40,791 nt of DNA from an uncultured Alphaproteobacteria bacterium (GTDB lineage Bacteria > Pseudomonadota > Alphaproteobacteria > Caulobacterales > Caulobacteraceae): contig CAIOSI010000004.1 of NCBI GenBank assembly GCA_903860975.1, positions 1 to 40,791 on the forward strand, written 5' to 3'. The position numbers were made by a program, and so were the translations under genes. The notes under the pieces are model-generated. The model was not told the DNA's origin, ran no database searches, and saw only the letters and a program-made list of their open reading frames with translations. Shown here piece after piece: positions 31,780-40,791 of the stretch; position 1 is the stretch's first letter, and each line of letters opens with the position of its first letter.

Positions 31780-32664
31780 TTATTTGAAATCTGGAGCATG
31801 CCAATGCGCCCAGATATCGGGAAGATCGCTCGAAACCTTATCCGGAAACGCAGGGGGCCGCTTCTCGAGAAAGGAAGTTACGCCCTCCCTCGCGTCGCCG
31901 GACTTTCCACGCGCCTGAATTCCGCGACTGTCAGCACGGTGAGCCTCCATTGGGTGTGACGCTCCGGCCATGCGCCAGATCAACTGGCGGGTCAGCGCCA
32001 CCGACACGGGTGCGGCGTTATCTGCGATCTCACGGGCCAGGGCGCGCGCAGCCGGCAGGAGATCGGCCGGCGCGTGAAGTGAGCGCACAAGGCCGCGATC
32101 AAAGGCTTCCTGCGCCGGGAATATGCGACCCGTATAACACCACTCCAGCGCAGTCTGGACGCCCACAAGATGCGGCAGGAACCAGGACGATGCGGCCTCT
32201 GGATTGAGCCCCCGGCGAGCAAAAACAAATCCATAGCGCGCTTCTGTCGAGGCCAGCCGGATGTCCATCGCAAGCTGCATGGTCGCGCCCACGCCCACAG
32301 CGGCTCCATTCACGGCGGCGATGACCGGCTTCAGGCTCTCAAAGATACGAAGGGTCAGCAAACCGCCACCGTCACGCTGGGCGCCCTCACGCGTCCGCGC
32401 CGCCATCGCCTCGCCGCCCCTGGCATCATAATCGAACGTCGCCGCGCCAGCCGACAGATCGGCACCTGCGCAAAACGCCCGCCCTGCCCCGGTCACGATC
32501 ACGCAACGCACGTCATCATCGCGATCTGTTTCATCAAAGACGGCGATCATGTCCTTCATCATCTGAGTGTTGAAGGCGTTGAGCTTATCGGGGCGGTTCA
32601 ACGTCACCGTCGTGACCCCGTCCTCCAAAAGATAGGTGAGGGTTTCGAATATTGGTGCCGCCAT
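31780..32664 (-). CDS. Enoyl-CoA hydratase/isomerase (crotonase) family
   Basis: About 294 residues from the ATG at 32664, which has a strong ggagga ribosome-binding sequence; the ATG at 32691 lacks one. Crotonase features are GVTTVTLNRPDKLNAFNTQM, oxyanion-hole strand GRAFCAGADLSAG and the second motif NGAAVGVGATMQLAMDIRLA, with the catalytic-position Glu in RRGLNPEAASSWFLPHLVG. It probably hydrates or isomerises enoyl-CoA intermediates of beta-oxidation. It is divergent from the acyl-CoA synthetase gene and shares a 137-bp upstream region with it. Confidence 0.9.
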   Translation of the reverse strand: MAAPIFETLTYLLEDGVTTVTLNRPDKLNAFNTQMMKDMIAVFDETDRDDDVRCVIVTGAGRAFCAGADLSAGAATFDYDARGGEAMAARTREGAQRDGGGLLTLRIFESLKPVIAAVNGAAVGVGATMQLAMDIRLASTEARYGFVFARRGLNPEAASSWFLPHLVGVQTALEWCYTGRIFPAQEAFDRGLVRSLHAPADLLPAARALAREIADNAAPVSVALTRQLIWRMAGASHPMEAHRADSRGIQARGKSGDAREGVTSFLEKRPPAFPDKVSSDLPDIWAHWHAPDFK

Positions 32665-32801
32665 AGTGTCCTCCGATGATTTTAGGGCCATGCCGCCCGC
32701 TTGACGGACGGTAGGTCAAGGCCCGCTATAGCGTCTGAACAAAGATAAGTTGGCGGCGCAAGCAACCTTAGAATGGGGGCGGCCGCACCGGGAGTGAGAC
32801 C

Positions 32802-34343
32802 ATGCATCCGTCGACCCATGCCAAGACCCATCCTGATAAGCCAGCCTTCATCATGGCCTACTCCGGAGAGACGGTGACCTATGGCGAGCTTGACGCGCGC
32901 TCAAATCAGGGCGCGCACCTGTTCCGCAACCTGGGCCTAAAGGCGGGCGATTCCATCGCCTGCTTCATCGACAACCATCCGCGTTACTATGAAATCCTCT
33001 GGGCAGCGCAGCGATCGGGCCTGCGCTTTACCTGTCTTTCGTCCAAACTGACGACCAGCGAGGTCGAATACATCATCAAAGATTGCGAGGCCAAGGTGTT
33101 CATCGCCTCGGCTGCGACCTCGGAGACGGCGGTTGCTGTCGCCTCCCAGATCTCAGGCGTGGCGCTTTATATGATCGGCGGGACGAGCGGGGCTTTCAAA
33201 AGCTTCGAGGAGGCCCGCGCATCGCTTCCGACGGCTCCAATCGCCGAGGAATCCGCCGGACGCCCGATGCTCTATTCTTCAGGTACGACCGGCCGCCCCA
33301 AGGGCGTCAAACGCGCCGGACCGGTTGAGCCGGCGATCGATGCGCCCAACCCGCTCGCAAACCTTGGCCAGGCGCTCTACGGGTGGACGTCGGACACGAT
33401 TTACCTGTCGCCGGCCCCGCTCTACCACGCCGCACCCTTGGGCTGGTCAATGGCCCTACAGTCGATGGGCGGCACGGTCGTCATGATGGAACGTTTCGAC
33501 GCTGAGGATGCGCTGCGCTTTATCGAGCAGTACAAAATCACCTCCGCGCAGTGGGTGCCGACTCACTTCGTCCGCATGCTGAAGCTCCCCAAGGGTGTGC
33601 GTGAACGCTACGACATGTCTTCCTTGAAGTCGGTATTCCACGCCGCCGCGCCCTGTCCGGTGCCGGTCAAAGAGCAGATGATCGCCTGGTGGGGCCCGAT
33701 CGTGAATGAGTACTACGCCGGGACCGAGGGCAATGGATTTTGCATCATCAATTCGCAGGAATGGCTGACCCATAAGGGCTCGGTCGGGCGCGGGCTTACC
33801 GCTGCGGTCAAGATCTGTGACGAGGATGGCGAGCCTCTGCCACCGCGCGCCGAGGGCTTGGTATTTTTTGAAGGCGGCGGCCAGTTCGAATATCACGGCG
33901 ACCCGGCCAAGACCGCGGAGTCTCGCAACCAGCACGGTTGGACGACGCTGGGAGATGTGGGCTGGCTGGACGAGGAAGGCTACCTCTACCTGACCGACCG
34001 CAAGAGCTTCATGATCATTTCTGGCGGCGTGAATATCTACCCGCAGGAACTTGAAAACGTTCTTATCGGCCACCCGAAGGTCGCTGACGCGGCCGTGGTT
34101 GGCGCGCCTGATGAAGAGATGGGCGAAAAGGTCGTTGCGGTTATTCAACCGTTGGATTGGGCCGACGCCGGCGATGATTTACGGGCCGAACTGATGGCCT
34201 ATGCGCGCCAGCACCTGAGCCATGTGAAATCGCCCAAGGTGATCGACTTCATGGCGGAGCTGCCCCGCCACGCCACGGGCAAACTCTACAAACGCCTGAT
34301 CCGCGACGCCTATTGGGGCAAAGACGGCGCGCGTATCGCCTAG
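32802..34343 (+). CDS. Acyl-CoA synthetase (AMP-forming)
   Basis: A 513-residue adenylate-forming enzyme. The ATP-binding loop is YSSGTTGRPKG (158-168), followed by YHAAPLGWSM, the aromatic-rich EYYAGTEGNGF region and GDVGWLDEEGYLYLTDRKSF, with the C-terminal lid motif FMIISGGVNIYPQELEN and catalytic Lys in RHATGKLYKR. It activates a carboxylic acid to an acyl-AMP and then to the CoA thioester; neighbours (crotonase, MaoC hydratase) suggest a fatty or alkanoic acid. It is followed after 46 bp by the MaoC gene in the same orientation, likely one operon. Confidence 0.93.
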   Translation: MHPSTHAKTHPDKPAFIMAYSGETVTYGELDARSNQGAHLFRNLGLKAGDSIACFIDNHPRYYEILWAAQRSGLRFTCLSSKLTTSEVEYIIKDCEAKVFIASAATSETAVAVASQISGVALYMIGGTSGAFKSFEEARASLPTAPIAEESAGRPMLYSSGTTGRPKGVKRAGPVEPAIDAPNPLANLGQALYGWTSDTIYLSPAPLYHAAPLGWSMALQSMGGTVVMMERFDAEDALRFIEQYKITSAQWVPTHFVRMLKLPKGVRERYDMSSLKSVFHAAAPCPVPVKEQMIAWWGPIVNEYYAGTEGNGFCIINSQEWLTHKGSVGRGLTAAVKICDEDGEPLPPRAEGLVFFEGGGQFEYHGDPAKTAESRNQHGWTTLGDVGWLDEEGYLYLTDRKSFMIISGGVNIYPQELENVLIGHPKVADAAVVGAPDEEMGEKVVAVIQPLDWADAGDDLRAELMAYARQHLSHVKSPKVIDFMAELPRHATGKLYKRLIRDAYWGKDGARIA

Positions 34344-34389
34344 GGCGTGCTAATAAATTTTTGAGTTCGAAAATCCAAGGAGAAGACGA

Positions 34390-34839
34390 ATGAACCCGGT
34401 CGAGATCAAAGACCTGCCCGGCCTGGTAGGCACCGAAGTGGGCGTTTCCGATTGGCTGCTGGTGGATCAAGCGCGCGTCAACATGTTCGCCGAGGCCACC
34501 GGCGACCATCAGTGGATCCACGTCGACGTGGAGCGTGCAACGCGCGAGATCGGCGGCCCGATCGCCCATGGCTATCTGACGCTTTCACTGATCCCGTTCC
34601 TGGGACAGGGCATGCTGCCCGTCAAAGGCGTCACCCGCGGTATCAACTATGGCTCCGACAAGGTACGCTTCATCAATATGGTTCGCGTCGGCAAGCGCGT
34701 GCGCATGCGTCAAAAGCTGATCGGTGCCGAGCCCAAAGCCGGTGGAATGCAGCTAAAGAACGAGTGCACCATCGAGATCGAAGGCGAGGATAAGCCCGCC
34801 TGCATCGCCGAGACGATGTCGATCGTCTACGGAGGGTGA
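34390..34839 (+). CDS. MaoC-like (R)-specific enoyl-CoA hydratase
   Basis: A 149-residue hot-dog fold protein with the hydratase motif FAEATGDHQWIHVDVERA (catalytic Asp/His) and the IAHGYLTLSLIPFL helix. The start has a strong aaggag ribosome-binding sequence. Members hydrate enoyl-CoA to (R)-3-hydroxyacyl-CoA. It pairs with the acyl-CoA synthetase just upstream. It is convergent with the protease gene, with only four bases between the two stops. Confidence 0.9.
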   Translation: MNPVEIKDLPGLVGTEVGVSDWLLVDQARVNMFAEATGDHQWIHVDVERATREIGGPIAHGYLTLSLIPFLGQGMLPVKGVTRGINYGSDKVRFINMVRVGKRVRMRQKLIGAEPKAGGMQLKNECTIEIEGEDKPACIAETMSIVYGG

Positions 34840-34843
34840 CCCA

Positions 34844-35680
34844 CTAATCCGGCCGGGCGGCTTCCTCAGCAGAAGCCGCCTTGGCTCCGGAGATCACGGG
34901 CTGACTCGCCACCTCAGTAACCTCTGCGTTCGGGTCTTTGATCAGCGCGATGGTCTCGCGGATGTACTTGGCGTTGGTGACGATGCCAATGTCGAGGCGC
35001 TCGCTGTTGAGCTCGACCTGCTGGGTCAAAAGGCCCGCGATAAACTGTAAATCCTGACGCGGCTGTCCGGGCTCGCCGGTGTTGCGTCGCGCCGGCCCGC
35101 TCATGAAGACCGGCCCGCCGGAGTTGCCGGGGAACACGGCGAAGTCGAGCAGAAAGGTCGGGAAGATCTTTGCCGGCGCGATCGGGTAGGACGCCACCTT
35201 GCCGGCCCGCAGGATCGGGAAGCCCGCGGCATTGGCCGCCAGGCCGCGCGGGAAGCCCAGCGCCATCATTTCGTCGCCCGCGCTAACTTCGTACTTTGCG
35301 AACGTCTCGTCGGCTGCGAGGTAGTCGTCGGGAACCGCAGCCTTGGTGAAGGCTGGCGGAGCCGTGATAGAGAGCGCAGCCACATCGCGCGACGGATGGT
35401 GCGTCCAAAGCGCGTGGCCCTGGGCGTCGCGAATTTTCAAAGGCTGCGGGGAATAGCTCCAGCTGCCGTCGGCATTGGCGATGCGGTAGCCGATGCGCGC
35501 CGTCTCCTTCGGCATCTTGTCGAAAACGTGGTTGGCCGTGACCAAGATGGTGTGGGTCTTGCCATCGGGCGTGGTCTCAGAGATCAAAAAGCCGGTGCCC
35601 ACGGTTCGCGTACCATCGCCGAGCGGTTGCTCGAGCTGAACGGTCGCCTGCATCAGCTGGGCGGATAGGTCGATGACCAT
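34844..35680 (-). CDS. Trypsin-like serine protease (S1 family)
   Basis: About 278 residues from the ATG at 35680; an ATG at 35716 adds 12 residues (MRGILELSGAAF) and is possible, but the longer open frame beyond that is not protein-like. The catalytic triad is visible as TANHVF (His), SRDVAAL (Asp) and FPGNSGGPV (Ser), with a preceding GTGFLIS strand. No clear signal peptide, PDZ domain or membrane anchor is seen, which is unusual for S1 proteases of the Deg type and leaves localisation open. The C-terminal 30 residues are acidic and low in complexity. Confidence 0.8.
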   Translation of the reverse strand: MVIDLSAQLMQATVQLEQPLGDGTRTVGTGFLISETTPDGKTHTILVTANHVFDKMPKETARIGYRIANADGSWSYSPQPLKIRDAQGHALWTHHPSRDVAALSITAPPAFTKAAVPDDYLAADETFAKYEVSAGDEMMALGFPRGLAANAAGFPILRAGKVASYPIAPAKIFPTFLLDFAVFPGNSGGPVFMSGPARRNTGEPGQPRQDLQFIAGLLTQQVELNSERLDIGIVTNAKYIRETIALIKDPNAEVTEVASQPVISGAKAASAEEAARPD

Positions 35681-35876
35681 AAAGGCGGCCCCTGAGAGCT
35701 CTAAAATCCCTCGCATCTGCGCGCGATTTCGATGAGTCGATAGTGAATCATCGGAAGGTTTCCGCCAAGATAAGATGGAAACACTTGGCTGCGCCCAAGT
35801 GACACGTGACGTTGATGTGCGGCTGCGGGTCACGCAGCACCTTGAGGGCGAGCAGTGCGCGAGGCATCTAGCGCTT

Positions 35877-37964
35877 ATGAGCAAGCTTTCGCCTCCCCTC
35901 GCCCCCAAACGCCCTAAGCGCATCGAACAGCTCGGCCGTGTGCGGATCGATGATTACGCCTGGATGAAGGACGACAATTGGCAGCAGGTGCTGCGCGACC
36001 CCAAAACCCTGCGCGGTGACGTCCATGACCATCTCGAAGTCGAAAACGCCTACACCAAGGCGATGTTGGCCGGCACCGAAGCGCTACAGGCGCAAATGTT
36101 CGGAGAGATGAAGGGGCGCATCAAGGAAGCCGACAGCTCCGTCCCTTCGCCTGACGGTCCCTGGGACTATTATGTGCGCTACGACCAGGGTGCCCAGCAC
36201 CCAATCCATGCCCGGCGCCCCCGAGGCGAGCCTGCGGGCGAGCAGGTCCTGCTGAACGAAGAAGAACTCGCCAAGGACAAGCCTTTTTTCCAAGTTGGCG
36301 CCGCCAGCCATAGCCCTGACCACGCCCTCTACGCCTGGGCGGCCGACGAGCAGGGTTCAGAGTACTACACGATCCGGGTCAAGGATCTGGCGACCGGCGA
36401 AGCGCTCGGGACGCCCATTGAGAGCAGCTATGGCGCTCTCACCTTTTCGCCTGACAGCCAATACCTGTTCTGGATCTGGCGAGACGAAAACGCCCGGCCG
36501 GCCAAAGTCTTGCGCCGGCCCGCCCGCGGCGGCGAAGACCTGGTGGTCTATGAGGAGCCGGACGATGGCATGTTCCTTGGAATAGGAACCACCTCCGACG
36601 ACAGCTACATCGTAATCAGCGCCGGTAACCAGGAGACGTCCGAATCCTGGTTGATCCCGGCAAACGAACCAACGGCCCAGCCCATGGTCGCCGCGCAGCG
36701 GCAATTGGGCGTGAAATACACCCTCGACCACTGGACGGACCACTGGGTGATCCACACCAACGCTGATGGGGCTGTGGACTTCAAGATCTCGACAAGTACC
36801 GCGTCAATCCCCACCAAAGCGACCTGGCTAGATTGGATCGAACACCAACCTGGCCGCTACATCACCGACGTCGCAGTCTTCGCCAGCCATCTGGTTCGCT
36901 CCGAGCGGGTCAACGCGCTGGACCGCCTCGTCGTAATGGCCCGAGATGGCGGCGAGCACGAAATCGCCTTCGACGAAGAGGCCTATGCGCTACATCAGGA
37001 AGGTGGATACGAGTACGACACGACGACGACGCGCTTCGTCTACCAATCCCCCACGACGCCCCGACAGACCTTCGACTATGACATGGCCAAGCGCGAGCGC
37101 ACGCTGCGTAAGACCCAGGAGATCCCCTCAGGTCACGATCCGGCTCGCTACGTAGCGCGGCGTCTTTATGCCAAGGCGCCTGACGGCGCAGACGTCCCGA
37201 TCACGGTCCTGATGCTGAAGGAAACCCCGCTCGACGGTTCGGCGCCGCTCCTGCTCTATGGCTATGGCGCCTACGGCATCCCGCTCGACGCCGGCTTCTC
37301 GATCCGCAATCTCAGCCTCGTAGACCGCGGCTGGATTTGGGCCAACGCGCACATCCGTGGAGGATCCGACAAGGGCTGGGGCTGGTTCCTAGACGGACGA
37401 AAGGAAAAGAAGCCGAACTCCTTTACCGACTTCATCGCTTGCGCTGAGCACCTGGCGACGAACGGTTATGCAACCCCTGGGAAAATCGCAGCCTATGGCG
37501 GCTCGGCGGGTGGCATGCTGATGGGCGCGATCGCCAATCTGAGACCCCAGCTATGGGGCGCGATCATCGCGGCGGTTCCCTTCGTCGACGTGCTCAACAC
37601 CATGAGCGACACATCCCTGCCGCTCACGCCGCCGGAATGGCCGGAGTGGGGTAATCCCCTCGAAGACGCTGCAGCCTACGATCTAATCGAAGGCTACAGC
37701 CCCTACGATCAGGTCTCAGCCCAGGCCTACCCGCCGATCCTGGCCACCGGCGGTCTGTCCGATCCGCGCGTGACGTACTGGGAACCCGCGAAGTGGATCG
37801 CCAAACTCCGCGAATACTCGGCTGGCGATGCGCCCATGCTGCTGAAAATCAACATGGAGGCCGGTCACGGGGGGGCATCAGGTCGGTTCGATTTCCTGAA
37901 GGAGATCGCGCTCGACTATGCCTTTGCGGTCTGGGCGTTAGATAAGGGTTGGGAGCAGGCATGA
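35877..37964 (+). CDS. ptrB: Oligopeptidase B (S9A prolyl oligopeptidase family)
   Basis: About 695 residues from the ATG at 35877 (MSKLSPPLAPKRPKRIEQLG); the frame is open upstream from 35775 but with residues atypical of the family. The N-terminal beta-propeller (about 70-400) is followed by an alpha/beta hydrolase domain with nucleophile Ser543 (YGGSAGGML), Asp629 (LSDPRV) and His664 (GHGGASG). Family members cleave peptides after basic residues and act in the cytosol or periplasm; no signal peptide is seen here. Its stop overlaps the acetyltransferase ATG by 4 bp. Confidence 0.92.
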   Translation: MSKLSPPLAPKRPKRIEQLGRVRIDDYAWMKDDNWQQVLRDPKTLRGDVHDHLEVENAYTKAMLAGTEALQAQMFGEMKGRIKEADSSVPSPDGPWDYYVRYDQGAQHPIHARRPRGEPAGEQVLLNEEELAKDKPFFQVGAASHSPDHALYAWAADEQGSEYYTIRVKDLATGEALGTPIESSYGALTFSPDSQYLFWIWRDENARPAKVLRRPARGGEDLVVYEEPDDGMFLGIGTTSDDSYIVISAGNQETSESWLIPANEPTAQPMVAAQRQLGVKYTLDHWTDHWVIHTNADGAVDFKISTSTASIPTKATWLDWIEHQPGRYITDVAVFASHLVRSERVNALDRLVVMARDGGEHEIAFDEEAYALHQEGGYEYDTTTTRFVYQSPTTPRQTFDYDMAKRERTLRKTQEIPSGHDPARYVARRLYAKAPDGADVPITVLMLKETPLDGSAPLLLYGYGAYGIPLDAGFSIRNLSLVDRGWIWANAHIRGGSDKGWGWFLDGRKEKKPNSFTDFIACAEHLATNGYATPGKIAAYGGSAGGMLMGAIANLRPQLWGAIIAAVPFVDVLNTMSDTSLPLTPPEWPEWGNPLEDAAAYDLIEGYSPYDQVSAQAYPPILATGGLSDPRVTYWEPAKWIAKLREYSAGDAPMLLKINMEAGHGGASGRFDFLKEIALDYAFAVWALDKGWEQA

Positions 37965-38506
37965 TCGTAAGAGACGCCGCTTCAGCCGACGCCGACAGCC
38001 TGAGCGCCATCTATGGCGATGCCGTTCTGCATGGTTTTGGAACGTTCGAAGAGGATCCGCCGAGCGCCGCCGAAATGGACACCCGTCGCTGCGCTATTCA
38101 AGATCAGGGCCTACCCTACCTGGTGGCTGAGATGGACGGTCGCATCCTGGGGTTCGCTTATGCCGGACCTTTCCGCCCACGGGCCGCCTATCGTTACACC
38201 CTGGAGGACAGCGTTTACGTATCGCCGCAGGCCAAGGGCAAAGGCGTGGGACGCGCGGTGCTGTCTGCGGTCATCTCGGCCTGTGAGGCGCTGGGTGTAC
38301 GCCAGCTCATGGCGGTGATTGGCGATAAAGAGAACGCAGGTTCGATCGGGCTGCACAGCGCGCTCGGGTTCGAACAGACCGGGACCAGCAGGAGCGTTGG
38401 TTTCAAGCACGGCCGCTGGGTCGACGTTGTCTACATGCAAAAGGCGCTGAACGGAGGCGACACCCTGGTCCCCAGCGGCCCTGGCGTCTCGCTCAAGGGA
38501 CACTAG
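37961..38506 (+). CDS. GNAT N-acetyltransferase (phosphinothricin acetyltransferase-like)
   Basis: About 181 residues from the ATG at 37961, which overlaps the ptrB stop as ATGA; four in-frame codons upstream are possible but less likely. The acetyl-CoA binding motif is YVSPQAKGKGVGRAVL, with the preceding EDSVYV strand and NAGSIGLHSALGFEQTGTSR. The overall pattern fits the PAT/MnaT group, which acetylates small amines such as methionine sulfone or phosphinothricin. The C-terminal 18 residues are a Gly/Pro-rich extension. Coupling to ptrB suggests co-expression but not a shared pathway. Confidence 0.88.
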   Translation: MIVRDAASADADSLSAIYGDAVLHGFGTFEEDPPSAAEMDTRRCAIQDQGLPYLVAEMDGRILGFAYAGPFRPRAAYRYTLEDSVYVSPQAKGKGVGRAVLSAVISACEALGVRQLMAVIGDKENAGSIGLHSALGFEQTGTSRSVGFKHGRWVDVVYMQKALNGGDTLVPSGPGVSLKGH

Positions 38507-38545
38507 CTGCGGCGGACACGCCGAGCCTAGCCCTGGGCGACCCAA

Positions 38546-38562
38546 GTCAACCATGATTGACA
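38546..38562 (+). promoter_or_regulatory. Palindrome overlapping a putative P450 promoter -35
   Basis: A palindrome gtcaa-N6-ttgac (38546-38561) overlaps a TTGACA (38557-38562) about 75 bp upstream of the P450 start. The 17-base-spaced -10 candidate (caggat) is weak. The layout suits a TetR-type repressor site, and the tetR gene just downstream of the P450 gene is the obvious candidate to bind it. This is inference from arrangement. Confidence 0.4.
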
Positions 38563-38634
38563 TCTTGCTGAGCCTCGATCAGGATTTTCCTCCACAACGC
38601 CCTCAGAGACGGGCGATCTAAATGGGAGCGCCGC

Positions 38635-39921
38635 ATGAACATCGCAGTGAAGGCAGAAGCCTCTGAGGCCGCCACAGAGGCCTCTATAACGCCGCTGGCC
38701 GAGCTCAATCCAGCAAAGGCCGAGCGCTTCCAGGACGACACCATCTGGCCGATCTTCGAGCGCCTTCGCCGCGAGGCGCCCGTCCACTTCACCGCCGACA
38801 GTGAATACGGGCCCTATTGGTCGATCAGCCGCTGGAACGACATCATGGCGGTGGATACCGACCATGAAGGCTTCTCCTCAGCTGAGGGTATCGGGCTGCC
38901 GAACCTCGAGGCGCTGAAAGAGCAAGAGCGGGTGATGGGCGAACGTCGCAAAGGCGGCGCAGGTTTCATCACGATGGATGAGCCGCAACATAGCGCCCAC
39001 CGCAAAGCAGTAAGCCCCACGGTCGCCCCGTCCAACATCAGCAACATGGCCCCTGTGGTCCGCGAGCGTGCGGGTCAAATCCTGGATAGCTTGCCGATTG
39101 GCGTCGAATTCGACTGGGTCGACTTGGTATCAAAAGAGCTGACCGCCATGACGCTGGCGACACTCTTCGATTTCCCGTTCGAGGATCGGCGCAAGCTCAC
39201 ACACTGGTCGGACATGTTCACAAATATGCCTGGACACGGACCGGTGACGAGTTGGGAGCAGAAGGGCGCGGCGATCTTCGAATGCTTTGGTGCCTTTGGC
39301 GAGCTCTGGAACCAGCGGGTTAACGCTCCGCCGAGCATCGACCTGATCTCCATGCTGGCGCACAACGACGCCACCCGGAACATGGACATGCACCAGTATC
39401 AGGGCACAGTCGTGCTGCTGATCATCGGCGGCAATGACACAACCCGAAATACGATCTCGGGCAGCGTCTTTGCGCTGAACAAGTATCCCGACCAATATGA
39501 CAAACTGCGCGCTAATCCAAGCCTGATTGGCTCGATGGTCTCTGAGACCATCCGCTGGCAGACACCTCTGGCCCACATGAGCCGCGTCGCGACGCGCGAC
39601 ATCGAGGTGGGCGGCAAGATGATCAAAAAGGGTGAGCGGGTCGTGATGTGGTACATCTCGGGCAATCGTGACGATGAAATGCTCGACAACCCCAACGCCT
39701 ACATCATCGACCGCGAGCGGCCGCGCCAGCACCTCTCGTTCGGCTTTGGCGTTCACCGTTGCGTCGGCAATCGCGTGGCCGAAATGCAGCTGACCATCAT
39801 CTGGGAAGAAATCCTCAAGCGCTTTCCGGTGATCAAGGTCGTGGGTGAACCGACGCGCACCTACTCTGCGTTCGTCCACGGCTACGAAAGCTTGCCCGTG
39901 ATCATTCCGGCGCGCGTCTGA
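38635..39921 (+). CDS. Cytochrome P450, CYP153-like
   Basis: A 428-residue soluble bacterial P450. The I helix is LLIIGGNDTTRNTISG (about 261-276), whose GGNDTTRN form is typical of CYP153 alkane/fatty acid terminal hydroxylases. The ExxR motif is E304-R307, and the heme-binding loop is HLSFGFGVHRCVGNR with ligand Cys376. CYP153 enzymes oxidise the end carbon of medium-chain alkanes or alkyl groups using electrons from a 2Fe-2S ferredoxin and its reductase; a ferredoxin gene begins at 40618. A TetR gene lies between them (14 bp after this stop). The exact substrate is not determinable from sequence. Confidence 0.9.
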   Translation: MNIAVKAEASEAATEASITPLAELNPAKAERFQDDTIWPIFERLRREAPVHFTADSEYGPYWSISRWNDIMAVDTDHEGFSSAEGIGLPNLEALKEQERVMGERRKGGAGFITMDEPQHSAHRKAVSPTVAPSNISNMAPVVRERAGQILDSLPIGVEFDWVDLVSKELTAMTLATLFDFPFEDRRKLTHWSDMFTNMPGHGPVTSWEQKGAAIFECFGAFGELWNQRVNAPPSIDLISMLAHNDATRNMDMHQYQGTVVLLIIGGNDTTRNTISGSVFALNKYPDQYDKLRANPSLIGSMVSETIRWQTPLAHMSRVATRDIEVGGKMIKKGERVVMWYISGNRDDEMLDNPNAYIIDRERPRQHLSFGFGVHRCVGNRVAEMQLTIIWEEILKRFPVIKVVGEPTRTYSAFVHGYESLPVIIPARV

Positions 39922-39935
39922 CACCTGAGTTCGCA

Positions 39936-40791
<856 letters not shown>

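Overview
The window looks like a stretch of an alphaproteobacterial chromosome, most likely Caulobacteraceae (Caulobacter/Phenylobacterium type). This rests on protein families, not on any database search: a DivJ-like membrane histidine kinase next to a soluble kinase of similar H-box type, a MucR regulator, DUF1491, UPF0260, SufE, and a CYP153-type P450. From about 10 kb onward the DNA is GC-rich and tightly packed, with several 4-bp overlaps. The first 9.8 kb looks different, with AT-rich gaps, looser packing and a decayed toxin-antitoxin locus, and I read it as an accessory segment.

Region 1 (1-9.8 kb, accessory-like). A TetR regulator is followed by a lipoprotein amidohydrolase whose stop codon overlaps the GTG start of a DcaP-like outer-membrane porin. 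An AqpZ-type aquaporin, a glycine-zipper protein, a META-domain lipoprotein and a DUF4239 membrane protein follow. An AbiE locus on the minus strand has an intact antitoxin (abiEi) and a toxin gene (abiEii) broken by two in-frame nonsense codons. A gene fragment at 9773-10039 sits at the junction with the core segment.

Region 2 (10.1-25.6 kb, core-like). A PepSY protein, response regulator and histidine kinase form one minus-strand operon. Next come a DnaJ/CbpA-type co-chaperone, DUF805, a UPF0260 Cys-cluster protein, an Uup-like ABC-F ATPase, and a three-gene NMT1-type ABC importer. The 480-bp gap ahead of the importer folds on paper into a multi-helix RNA with several GNRA-capped hairpins, a candidate undescribed structured RNA. 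Then come a secreted protein with two TonB-C-like repeats, a TPR-like protein, an RsuA-type pseudouridine synthase, an RsmC-like methyltransferase and release factor 3.

Region 3 (25.6-31.6 kb, signalling). DUF1491, a secreted hypothetical, the DivJ-like kinase, a divergent soluble kinase, SufE, a PAS_5-type protein and MucR with a strong intrinsic terminator. The gap between the PAS gene and mucR is rich in hairpins.

Region 4 (31.8-40.8 kb, lipid/alkane metabolism). A crotonase is divergent from an acyl-CoA synthetase and a MaoC-type hydratase. A trypsin-like protease, oligopeptidase B and a GNAT acetyltransferase follow, then a CYP153-like P450, TetR regulator and 2Fe-2S ferredoxin running off the window end. 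A plausible theme is terminal oxidation of alkyl chains by P450 plus ferredoxin, followed by CoA activation and beta-oxidation. No tRNA, rRNA, CRISPR array or intact insertion sequence was seen.
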